From positions 1-49,138 of the forward strand of contig RPFO01000274.1 of assembly GCA_009746045.1 (NCBI GenBank): a stretch of DNA of 49,138 nucleotides, written 5' to 3'. The position numbers and the translations under genes were made by a program. The notes beneath the pieces are model-generated. The model saw only the letters and a program-made list of their open reading frames with translations. It did not search any database and had not been told where the DNA came from. This stretch comes from Mesostigma viride (lineage: Eukaryota; Streptophyta; Mesostigmatophyceae; Mesostigmatales; Mesostigmataceae). How positions within the stretch are numbered: position 1 is the first letter of the stretch; the number at the start of each line of letters is the position of its first letter. Of the stretch, positions 7,576-14,578 are shown piece by piece.

Positions 7576-8934
7576 ATGAAATGGCCGGCGTATTCTGCCG
7601 CGACGAGGTGGTTTAACTCCACCGAACGCTTTGTGGACTCCGCGGAGGAGTACACCCATCTTCTTCTCGACGGATATGGCGGAGGGAAAGTCTTCGTCGA
7701 CTCGGAAGACCTTCGCGAGCTGTACCGTTGCATCGCCCGGGATTTCGAGGAAGGAAACAAAAACTTCATCGTCGAGCAGAAATCTCGCCCCGTGTTCCCG
7801 TTCTTCTTGGACGTCGATTGCGAAGACGAAAGAGACATGTCCCAGGACATTTTGGAGAAATGGGTGCCGCTCATCCACGGCGTCGTGCAGGAGTGCGTTC
7901 AGAGGAGCGATACGACGAGTTTCCACGTCGTCGTCTGTCGAGCTCCGAACAAGGAGAAGGAAGGCCGCATCAAGTGCGGATTCCACATGCATTGGCCGGG
8001 CATACCCGTCGACCAGGACACGGCGCTGAAGTTGCGCGGGTTCATCGTGTCTCGCCTTCACTCGGAGTTTGGCCCGAGACCGGAAAACAACTCGTGGAAC
8101 GCCGTAATCGATCCATCCATCATGATGGATAACGGACTCCGCATGCTGTTTTCTCTCAAGTGCTACAAGTGCTCCGGATGCGCCAAGAAGTTCAGGGTCC
8201 TCAACGACAAATTCAAAGACGGGTGCCAAGGAGGCGGTTCGAACGCTCGAGTTTGTCCTTGTCCTTTTTGCAGGGAAAAGGCCCAGATCCGCGACGGGTG
8301 CGACTGTTCGTATGGCAAAGTCCACGAGAACCGGCCATACTCGTGGGTGTATCAGCAGGAGGAAGGGGAGGATCCGGACTACGATGCGCCGACCCCGTAC
8401 GACCAGCTCCTCATCACGTCAGTCCGCATTTATGACGGAATGGACGTCCCGGTTGCTCGTATCGTCGCGCCTGACGACTTCGACCCCGACGTGGTGGAAA
8501 ACCCCGGAACTCGCCACGGTCGTGGTCGCGGAAGAGCGCACCACGGTGGCGGACCGGCGCCTATCTTGTCCCCGTTCAACTCTGGCGCGCTTATCCCCAG
8601 GGATAGCGAGGAGTACAAAATGATCACCGCGCTGTTGCCGGGCGTCCGGCTAACGAACGCGTTCAAGGAGGGGGATGGGCGTTCGAGCGTCTACTGGGTA
8701 TGGAGTAGGCACAGGCACTGCGAGAACAAGGGGAGCGAGCACGAGAGGAATAACGTGTGGTACGAGATCAACACGAACGGCGTGTTTCAGAGATGCTTCG
8801 ATTCCGAATGTCGAGGGTACCGCTCCGAACCGCGAAGGCTACCGATGGGGTCACAGACCGGCTTTTCAGGACACGACCGAGTGACATTGGAAGAAAAACG
8901 GAGTCCCCCATGTCGTCGGCCGGGGAGCGGCTGA
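7576..8934 (+). CDS. archaeo-eukaryotic (UL52/D5-type) DNA primase
   Basis: A protein of 452 residues that makes primers for viral DNA replication. AEP motifs seen: I, PFFLDVDC (D79, D81); II, TTSFHVVV and GFHMHWP; III, VIDPSIMMDNGLRMLFSLK. Cys clusters follow: CSGCAKKFRVL (about 197-207), CPCPFCREKAQ and CDCSYG. The C-terminal module RCFDSECRGYRSEPRRLP resembles the zinc motif of UL52/D5 primases. No SF3 helicase follows, so the protein is stand-alone. The last 30 residues may be out of frame: another frame continues to a stop at 9006-9008 with a basic tail (DPKKARAGKKGKRARGGF), so the natural end is uncertain. Confidence 0.8.
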   Translation: MKWPAYSAATRWFNSTERFVDSAEEYTHLLLDGYGGGKVFVDSEDLRELYRCIARDFEEGNKNFIVEQKSRPVFPFFLDVDCEDERDMSQDILEKWVPLIHGVVQECVQRSDTTSFHVVVCRAPNKEKEGRIKCGFHMHWPGIPVDQDTALKLRGFIVSRLHSEFGPRPENNSWNAVIDPSIMMDNGLRMLFSLKCYKCSGCAKKFRVLNDKFKDGCQGGGSNARVCPCPFCREKAQIRDGCDCSYGKVHENRPYSWVYQQEEGEDPDYDAPTPYDQLLITSVRIYDGMDVPVARIVAPDDFDPDVVENPGTRHGRGRGRAHHGGGPAPILSPFNSGALIPRDSEEYKMITALLPGVRLTNAFKEGDGRSSVYWVWSRHRHCENKGSEHERNNVWYEINTNGVFQRCFDSECRGYRSEPRRLPMGSQTGFSGHDRVTLEEKRSPPCRRPGSG

Positions 8935-9711
8935 TGTACAGACTTGCGTACGACCCGAAGAAGGCGAGGGCTGGCAAGAAGGGAAAAAGAGCCCGGGGGG
9001 GATTCTAGACGCCACGTCCCTGCGGAGAAGGTTGGATCCTTTCTCGGTTGTCTCCCCCTTTCTATTCTCCAGGACGATAGGAACTCCTCCTTGCACGAAT
9101 GTTGTGTTCACTGGCGCGTTCGATGGAATAAAAATCAAGTTGTTGCTCCTCATGTCTCTCTGGTCCGCATGGCTTTCCATAAATGGACTGCATTTCAGGA
9201 ATGTGTGTACGTAATAGCTAGAGAACGCCGGGAAGTTCATTTCCACCATCTGTCGCGCGTAGATCATGCGAAGTTTGAACGGAGTCGCCATCAGGCTCTT
9301 CCTCGCGAATGCGAGGCAGTCGTGCAAGTAGAAGGTTGATCGGCCGGAAGGCTCGGATGCCAGAATACCGCACGCAACCGTCCCTTTGAACAGCTTCGTC
9401 TTAAACGGCGGCATCCGTATGATCTCGACGGTACGGTCTCCGTGGACGATCGCGCAGACCGTTCGACCCCCGCGAACTCGAACGAGAGCGAGCAAGCCGT
9501 ACACCCCCTTTCGGAACTCGGTCATGACATACGTGTCTTTCCCGAAACTGGACACGAGGTCCTTCGTCGAGCTCGCGAAAGAGATATAAGGCCGCGGGAT
9601 GTCATACGACCGGCACACGCTCTCGACCGCCTTGATAACGTCGTGTGCCTCTCTAGGAGACGCCTTCCTGGACATCCAAAGTCCGGGGGGGTTACCAGCG
9701 GTGTCGTTCAT
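8866..9711 (-). CDS. divergent nucleotidyltransferase-like protein (capping enzyme/ligase fold?)
   Basis: A protein of 281 residues as read. Candidate motifs of the covalent nucleotidyltransferase fold are TEFRKGVYGLLAL (motif I-like, K-x-x-x-G), STFYLHDCLAF (motif III-like) and SNNLIFIPSN (motif IV-like), spaced roughly as in mRNA guanylyltransferases. The usual KxDG is not present, so activity is doubtful. The final 45 residues (after NLLRRDVAS, position about 9005) are low complexity and overlap the primase end; the true stop may be near 9005 with a frameshift. Fold-level guess only; conserved viral protein otherwise. Confidence 0.45.
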   Translation of the reverse strand: MNDTAGNPPGLWMSRKASPREAHDVIKAVESVCRSYDIPRPYISFASSTKDLVSSFGKDTYVMTEFRKGVYGLLALVRVRGGRTVCAIVHGDRTVEIIRMPPFKTKLFKGTVACGILASEPSGRSTFYLHDCLAFARKSLMATPFKLRMIYARQMVEMNFPAFSSYYVHTFLKCSPFMESHADQRDMRSNNLIFIPSNAPVNTTFVQGGVPIVLENRKGETTEKGSNLLRRDVASRIPPGLFFPSCQPSPSSGRTQVCTSAAPRPTTWGTPFFFQCHSVVS

Positions 9712-9801
9712 CGTGCGCGCGTACGATAAAATCTCACAAAATTTGTTCGTCCTTGTACGCGCGCCTAGCGGAGGATAAAAGGGTCTCGACGCATATCGAG
9801 T
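9712..9801. promoter_or_regulatory. divergent promoter with GC inverted repeat and paired GATAAAA
   Basis: Between divergent starts lies GCGCGCGTAC (9715-9724) and its inverted copy GTACGCGCGC (9755-9764), 30 bp apart, each followed on its outer or inner side by a GATAAAA word (9725-9731 and 9773-9779). The arrangement could be a bidirectional control element or a hairpin. Seen directly; function inferred. Confidence 0.4.
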
Positions 9802-10385
9802 ATGCCATCTGTACCCCCTCCTCCCATGAGTCTGTTGGAGCGTTCACTGCATCGTTTTTTCAAGGACGATGAAGTGTACAACACGCTGTACGATTTGCGC
9901 GACAAGGACACGGGGAAGGACAGGCCGTCGAACATCTTGTCGTTGCGCGTGATGGAGTGGCTCGTCACCAACTACGCCAGGACCCACAACGTCGAGTGCG
10001 TCAACCAGCTCGACGGGATGCCCGTAAACATGTACATGTCCTACCGCGAACATCTGGACTTTTACTCCAAGAAGATGTTCGATCCTTTCGCCAGACGGAA
10101 GAAGATCCAGCTCGCGTCGTCGATGGCAGCAAGACGATGCAGACCACGACGGGGCAGATGAACTTCTTCCGTTGGGCGATCAATAACGGTGTTGTCAAGT
10201 ACGCGATGGAGAACATCGACGCGATTCGAAAGGAACTGCCAAAATGCCACCACTACCCGACGAAAAAGGAGGACAGGGTGATCGTCGTCGTGCGAAGGGC
10301 GAGGAAGCGGTTTCGGGCGACGGACCTGGGGACCATCGTCCGTCCGAAGATCGGCAAACAGAGGTTCACCATTCGTTTCAAATAG
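9802..10385 (+). pseudogene. A494R-like conserved NCLDV protein, one frameshift
   Basis: The first frame reads MPSVPPPPMSLLERSLHRFF, then VYNTLYDLRD, NILSLRVMEWLVTNYAR, HLDFYSKKMFDPFARRKKIQ, and ends early at 10161. The next frame continues the family pattern at once: VVDGSKTMQTTTGQMNFFRW and IRKELPKCH, to the stop at 10385. One base lost or gained near 10112-10118 explains this. The SLRVMEWLVTNYA ... FDPFARR ... TTTGQMNFFRWAI pattern is one I associate with a nearly universal NCLDV protein of unknown function (PBCV-1 A494R relatives). About 194 residues when intact. Confidence 0.65.
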
Positions 10386-10412
10386 AAATCGCAGCCGTAC
10401 TGTAGGGTAGGT

Positions 10413-10745
10413 ATGTTGTTGCTGGGACGACTGTACGACTGGTGTGTGGCCTCGCCTCTGCGCAAATTGTTCATGAAGGGGCCTACGATCGGCACCTTCG
10501 GGTTCTGGATGAGCATGGAGGAGAGCGATATTTGTGCGGCCATGACGAAGACGACTTCGGATATATGGGATGCGAATCCTCTTCACTGTAAAGACATCAT
10601 CGAGAGTCGCTTTGAGAGCGTCCACGTGGTCGTTCAGACGATCATGATGTGGGTGTTGTTGTATTCCGTCATGAACATTTTAATACGAAAAGTTCTTATC
10701 CTACCCACGCGGCTCGTGGTACGAAGGGCGGGTGACAAGGATTAG
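10413..10745 (+). CDS. small membrane protein, 110 aa
   Basis: Starts MLLLGRLYDWCVASPLRKLF. The middle region GTFGFWMSMEESDICAAMTK and DIWDANPLHCKDI resembles conserved small viral proteins I have seen in giant viruses. One membrane helix follows (VVVQTIMMWVLLYSVMNILI), then a basic tail. It follows the A494R-like gene by 27 bp in the same direction. Its end overlaps the convergent gene by four bases. Confidence 0.55.
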   Translation: MLLLGRLYDWCVASPLRKLFMKGPTIGTFGFWMSMEESDICAAMTKTTSDIWDANPLHCKDIIESRFESVHVVVQTIMMWVLLYSVMNILIRKVLILPTRLVVRRAGDKD

Positions 10746-11062
10746 CACTTTGTGCCTGGCCGGCACTTGTGAGTGGAACTCGCGTCGGCCGTCGCCGGCT
10801 TTTTTCCAGATGCTTCCTTTCGTGCCTCCGAGTACCGCCTCCACTTTGTATATACGCCCATGGCCGCCAACGCAGCCGCGATGGGTAGGGCCACCGCGTT
10901 AAGGATTGCGTGCACTCGGTTTTCGCACTCTTCGTCGTCCTTTTTGCCGAACAACGCGCAAATCCCGCTCGCGACCTTTTCTCCGATGAGGTTGATGGCG
11001 ACGGAAAGGACGAAAAACACGCATAAGATAATGACCAGGCTGCTCACGATCGGGTTTGCCAT
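10742..11062 (-). CDS. two-helix membrane protein, 106 aa
   Basis: Helix 1 is VSSLVIILCVFFVLSVAINLIG; helix 2 is AILNAVALPIAAALAAMGVY. Between them is KKDDEECENR, and the tail is Lys/Ser/Thr-rich with CRPGTKC at the end. The opening MAN plus a hydrophobic helix resembles the two paralogs upstream (11100-11573), so this may be a third, distant member of a membrane-protein cluster. Confidence 0.55.
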   Translation of the reverse strand: MANPIVSSLVIILCVFFVLSVAINLIGEKVASGICALFGKKDDEECENRVHAILNAVALPIAAALAAMGVYTKWRRYSEARKEASGKKPATADASSTHKCRPGTKC

Positions 11063-11099
11063 TCGCTGATCATTTCATAACGAGGGTTAGATAAGAAGT

Positions 11100-11323
11100 T
11101 CATTTCACAACTTCCTCGTTCGCGTTTCTGGAATCGAGTTTGTTCTTAATTCCAGCTGTCAACCAAATTATTGGAAGTAATACAAACACCATTGGCACTA
11201 AAATTAACAACCGCGATGGCACGTCGAAGCCATTTTTCTCCGAGGGGCCCAGATGAGACTCGCCAACGTCGCGTTGACCGCCAAAAGATACAAGATCAGT
11301 ATAACCGCAAACACGTTCGCCAT
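11100..11323 (-). pseudogene. tandem copy of small membrane protein, frameshifted
   Basis: The ATG at 11323 gives MANVFAVILILYLLAVNATL, almost identical to the next gene upstream. Near 11248 (GGGCCCC on the minus strand) the frame breaks. The neighbouring frame carries the matching remainder (PSEKNGFDVPSRLLILVPMV ... GIKNKLDSRNANEEVVK) to a TGA at 11100-11102. One indel restores a protein of about 75 residues with two membrane helices. A duplicate of 11328-11573. Confidence 0.6.
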
Positions 11324-11333
11324 TGAACTATGC
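11258..11333. repeat. tandem duplication, copy 1
   Basis: A 76-bp block that matches 11508-11583 with only a handful of substitutions, including the start codons and the ten bases upstream (CATTGAACTATGC). The offset of exactly 250 bp shows a recent tandem gene duplication covering the two membrane-protein genes. Confidence 0.85.
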
Positions 11334-11573
11334 AGAGAGTTTTATAAGTACTTGACCTTCCCTGTTTCGAGAATCGCCTGTGAGCTTTTTTATAATTGCA
11401 TATACCACCAAACTTATCGGAGCGGATACATAGATTATTGGAAATAAAACGAAAAACCGACTTGCCGCGAAAAAGCCCCTGTCTTGGCCGCTAGGAAACC
11501 AAATGTAACTCGCGAGCGACGCGTTGACCGCCAGAAGATACAAGATCAATATAACCGCAAACACGTTCGCCAT
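11328..11573 (-). CDS. small two-helix membrane protein, 81 aa
   Basis: MANVFAVILILYLLAVNASL forms helix 1, YIWFPSGQDRGFFAASR the loop, and FFVLFPIIYVSAPISLVVYA helix 2, with a charged tail (KKLTGDSRNREGQ). It is the intact member of the tandem pair. No family recognised; a virion or host-membrane protein by inference. Confidence 0.6.
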   Translation of the reverse strand: MANVFAVILILYLLAVNASLASYIWFPSGQDRGFFAASRFFVLFPIIYVSAPISLVVYAIIKKLTGDSRNREGQVLIKLSA

Positions 11574-11583
11574 TGAACTATGC
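11508..11583. repeat. tandem duplication, copy 2
   Basis: Partner of 11258-11333. The last 40 bases are almost identical, while the 5' part has diverged more. The promoter-proximal region of the gene at 11328-11573 lies here. Confidence 0.85.
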
Positions 11584-11666
11584 GGCGATATTTATCGCGG
11601 CTAATGTCGATATGCGAGGAACCGCGTTAAAAACGAAGCGGAAATTGTGTGTCCGTGTATCGAGAA

Positions 11667-12003
11667 ATGGCCGACTGCGGCGTGGTCCGCTCAAAAGCTG
11701 TGACTGTGGAAGGGGAAGACGGCTCTTTGTGGCGATTCCGAGTATCGAACCACGCGCTTCGGTTGGAGAGGAAAATCGACGAGCAATGGTACCTTGCATA
11801 CACGTACTCCGGCGATATGTCGCTTCCGTACATGGGAAGCGAGGAAGGTGTATGGGAGTTCAAAGAAAACGTGGCGATCAACGGAGATTTGATCGTTCGG
11901 TCGTTCTTGAAACTGCCCTACACTTCCCGCGCGGATTACGACGCGGCGGCGCCGTACGAGCTCGTCCCGAAGGCCTACGCGGACCTTTTTCCATCGTGGC
12001 GGG
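11667..12003 (+). pseudogene. fibre-like surface protein, 5' part (split by palindromic element)
   Basis: The ATG at 11667 gives MADCGVVRSKAVTVEGEDGS, then a short beta module ending YTSRADYDAAAPYELVPKAYADLFPSWR. This layout (strand-rich region, then a 'P-x-DxxAxxxxYVD'-type linker) matches the N-terminus of the protein at 21090 and phage-like fibre proteins. The frame runs into the mobile element at 12004 and stops inside it. Removing the element and one GCGGG copy brings this frame into register with 12810-14578. The start at 11649 is GTG and less likely. Confidence 0.7.
11999..12003. repeat. target-site duplication GCGGG (left)
   Basis: Five bases directly left of the element, repeated at 12805-12809 directly right of it. 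A single copy keeps the fibre-gene frame open. Confidence 0.8.
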
Positions 12004-12209
12004 AGTTACGTTAAATAGTGCCGGAACCTTTTGCCGCCTGAGGCAAATCGGTCCGTAACACTATTTTGCCCGGAATAACCACTTCCGAGCACCCAAGTTA
12101 ATTCGGCCGAATTAACTTGGGTGCTCGGAAGTGGTTATTCCGGGCAAAATAGTGTTACGGACCGATTTGCCTCAGGCGGCAAAAGGTTCCGGCACTATTT
12201 AACGTAACT
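12004..12209. repeat. perfect 206-bp palindrome P1
   Basis: The two 103-base arms are exact reverse complements, meeting at AATTCGGCCGAATT (centre between 12106 and 12107). Arm ends carry GTGCCGG/CCGGCAC, differing from P2 in a paired, compensated way. Confidence 0.9.
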
Positions 12210-12341
12210 AAAACCTGGCCTCGTGGAGGGGGGACGAAGAGCCCGAGACATCCGCCTAGGCCGCTGAGCACGCACCACTAAATGCGCCGGAGCTGCCTCA
12301 GTGAGGATTCGAACCCCTGACCTCCAAGGTGCACAGGTTTT
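12210..12341. repeat. 132-bp spacer S with tRNA-like T arm (minus strand)
   Basis: Starts AAAACCTGG and ends CAGGTTTT. On the minus strand it carries GGTTCGAATCC, a perfect tRNA B-box/T-loop, followed by CTCACTGAGGCA, which looks like a 3' acceptor strand. No A box or anticodon arm is evident, so it is a tRNA 3'-half-like sequence rather than a tRNA gene. Exact inverted partner at 12467-12598. Confidence 0.6.
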
Positions 12342-12466
12342 AGTTACGTTAAAATAGTGTCGGCCGAATTAACTTGGGTGCTCGGAAGTGGTTATTCCGG
12401 GCAAAATAGTGTTACGGACCGATTTGCCTCAGGCGGCAAAAGGTTCCGACATTATTTAACGTAACT
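12342..12466. repeat. truncated palindrome copy
   Basis: Keeps the outer 22 bases of the left arm, then jumps to the centre and a complete right arm (103 bases), so about 81 bases of one arm are deleted. It marks the axis of the larger inverted repeat. Minor base changes (AAAATAG, GACATTATT) set it apart from P1 and P2. Confidence 0.8.
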
Positions 12467-12598
12467 AAAACCTGTGCACCTTGGAGGTCAGGGGTTCGAA
12501 TCCTCACTGAGGCAGCTCCGGCGCATTTAGTGGTGCGTGCTCAGCGGCCTAGGCGGATGTCTCGGGCTCTTCGTCCCCCCTCCACGAGGCCAGGTTTT
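12467..12598. repeat. inverted copy of spacer S
   Basis: Reverse complement of 12210-12341 along its length. On the plus strand it shows the T-arm-like GGTTCGAATCC at 12495-12505. Confidence 0.85.
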
Positions 12599-12804
12599 AG
12601 TTACGTTAAATAGTGTCGGAACCTTTTGCCGCCTGAGGCAAATCGGTCCGTAACACTATTTTGCCCGGAATAACCACTTCCGAGCACCCAAGTTAATTCG
12701 GCCGAATTAACTTGGGTGCTCGGAAGTGGTTATTCCGGGCAAAATAGTGTTACGGACCGATTTGCCTCAGGCGGCAAAAGGTTCCGACACTATTTAACGT
12801 AACT
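12599..12804. repeat. perfect 206-bp palindrome P2
   Basis: Centre between 12701 and 12702. It differs from P1 by a T/A pair in place of C/G near the arm ends (GTGTCGG/CCGACAC), and the change is present in both arms, so the two arms of one palindrome are kept identical. Confidence 0.9.
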
Positions 12805-12809
12805 GCGGG
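12805..12809. repeat. target-site duplication GCGGG (right)
   Basis: Right-hand copy of the five-base duplication; see 11999-12003. Confidence 0.8.
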
Positions 12810-14578
12810 GTACGGAAATTCTCAGCGGGCTCATGGACGTGGACGTTGCAGGGGTTCAGGATGGGATGGGACTAGTCTATGACTCAGGGACTTCCCAGTG
12901 GGCTTCTGGGCCCGTGAACGAGCGGGGAGAGTACCGTTCCGCGGCCTTCCGTTGCGACATTGACAACGCGGGGCTGCTTTCGGGGCAGTTTCAAGAAACG
13001 TTCGTCGGAAGCTCGTCCTCTGACACGAGCAACCTCCCGAGGCACACGTTCGCGCCGGATACGGACGTCAATGTCACGTCTTTGTGGGTGACAGTTCGCA
13101 AGTTCCCCGCTCCTGCGCACCCCACACCGAGCACCGCGACCATAGATGTCGAAGTGTGTGATATTGCGGCAGAACCGGTGCCGCACAGCGGTGAAATCAC
13201 CCGGGTCGTCACCACGGGCAGCCTCCCGATGCTGACGGCCGCGACTTGGGACAACTCCACGTCCACGTGGACTCTCGTCGCCCAGATCCAGTTGCCTAAC
13301 GAAACCAAGATCGACCTTGCGCGCGACAAGCCCTATCGCGTGCGCGCGAGGATCTCGACGTCCGGAACCGCTGTGAACGTCGTTTCGAACGTGAGCGTCG
13401 TTCTGGCGGGTGTGAAGGTCGACCGTTCGCAGGACTCCGCTGCCCCTGCATCAGCGGTCGCTCCGTACGCGTCCGTATCGGACACGTCGATCACGGTGAC
13501 TCACCAGTACGCCGATCCTGAACGCGCGAACATCGCGGTAGTATGTCAAGCGTACAAGGGTCCGCGTACGGGTGTCACCGCCACGAATCTCATGGAGAAT
13601 TCCATCGGCGAAGAAGGCTTCATCGAGCGAAAGGTCGACTGGACGCAAGGAAACGACGGACTGTTCACTGGCGAGTTCACCTTCACGAATCTCGAGGAAG
13701 GGAGACCGTACAATGTGTACGTGGCCGCGAAGGACTCCAATTCCAACCTGAGCACCGTGTCTCACGCGCGTGTATACACCCTGGGAGGGGACATGTACGG
13801 GATTCCGTACGAGTCCATAACCGCGTTTTGGGATTTCGAGGGAAACCGTCCTTTCGACAAAGTGGCGGGGTTGGAAATGAAGATGTCCACGTTCGTGGGT
13901 GGTACCGAGATTTCGAACTTCGGCGACTTTTATATCAGCGACTCCTCCATCCAATACGCCCCCCAGACCATTGACAACGAGGGCTTCAGGGCCTCCCTGC
14001 ACAACAAGAACTTCCCGACCTCGACGAACATGACGCTGATGATGGACGTGTTCCTCCCCTCCTCGATTTCGCACGCGGGCACGAACACGCAACTCGCGCT
14101 CTTCAAGTACGGCTCCATCGCCTCCGATATAGGGTGTGTGAGCTTGTCCCTCGTCGGCGACGGGTCCTTCATCCACTTGAACGTCGACGGAGTGGCAGCC
14201 GAAGTATCCAGAACCGTGGCGGGCCTTCGGTTGAACGAATGGAACCGCGTTTGTCTCGTTCGCGAAGGCGATCGCTGGTACTGGCACTTCAATGGTCGCG
14301 AAGTGAGCGCGGCGGACGTGGAAGCGGGATCGGACACTCGCGCGGTCGGAGAGACGACTTTGTTTGTCCAGTTTGTTGACGACGCCGACTTTTTCCTTTC
14401 GACCTACTCCCCTTCGAATGGGAGATATCTGACGGGTGTAAAGCATACGAACATCGCGGTTCTCTCGACGGCCGCCGCTGTACAGACCGTCCAACGCATG
14501 CGAACTCCATTGGGTTTCGCAAGCTCGCAAGTCGAAAAGGGTACATCGTTCCTTCGACGGCGAGGACGAACCTCATGA
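12810..14578 (+). pseudogene. fibre-like surface protein, 3' part (FN3-like and LamG-like)
   Basis: Entering from the element, the frame reads GTEILSGLMDVDVAGVQDG, then LVYDSGTSQW, a fibre-protein signature also found at 21440-21515. A beta-sandwich follows, then a fibronectin-III-like region (about 13470-13790, with LFTGEFTFTNLEEGRPYNVY and AKDSNSNLSTV) and a LamG-like domain (about 13800-14480; AFWDFEGN ... WNRVCLVREGDRWYWHFNGR). The frame ends at 14576-14578, overlapping the ATG of the next ORF. In the other frame the residues just upstream (GYIVPSTARTNLMTP) join smoothly, so one frameshift near the AAAAGGG at about 14540 could mean a single giant protein. Confidence 0.7.

Larger units (their letters stand above)
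12004..12804. mobile_element. 801-bp nested palindromic (foldback/MITE-like) element
   Basis: Bounded by AGTTACGTTAAATAGTG and its inverted copy, with a 5-bp target duplication GCGGG. Internal order: a perfect 206-bp palindrome (12004-12209), a 132-bp spacer S (12210-12341), a truncated palindrome copy (12342-12466), the spacer inverted (12467-12598), and a second 206-bp palindrome (12599-12804). The whole is thus close to a palindrome of palindromes. It has no coding capacity, so it would need a transposase or replicase in trans. It sits inside a viral structural gene. The class is unknown; it could be a foldback element, a MITE or a composite of several insertions. Confidence 0.85.

Noticed and set aside
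7357-8325. 322-codon minus-strand ORF opposite the primase
   Set aside because: Antisense shadow; the plus strand shows complete primase motifs.
12378-12512. Complete tRNA gene (89 nt with a 7-bp acceptor pairing)
   Set aside because: Only the T arm and acceptor strand fit; there is no A box, D arm or anticodon stem, and the 5' strand belongs to the palindrome arm.
13451-14530. 359-codon minus-strand ORF
   Set aside because: Opposite-strand shadow of the fibre-type gene; Arg/Val/His-rich composition typical of antisense reading of GC-rich coding DNA.
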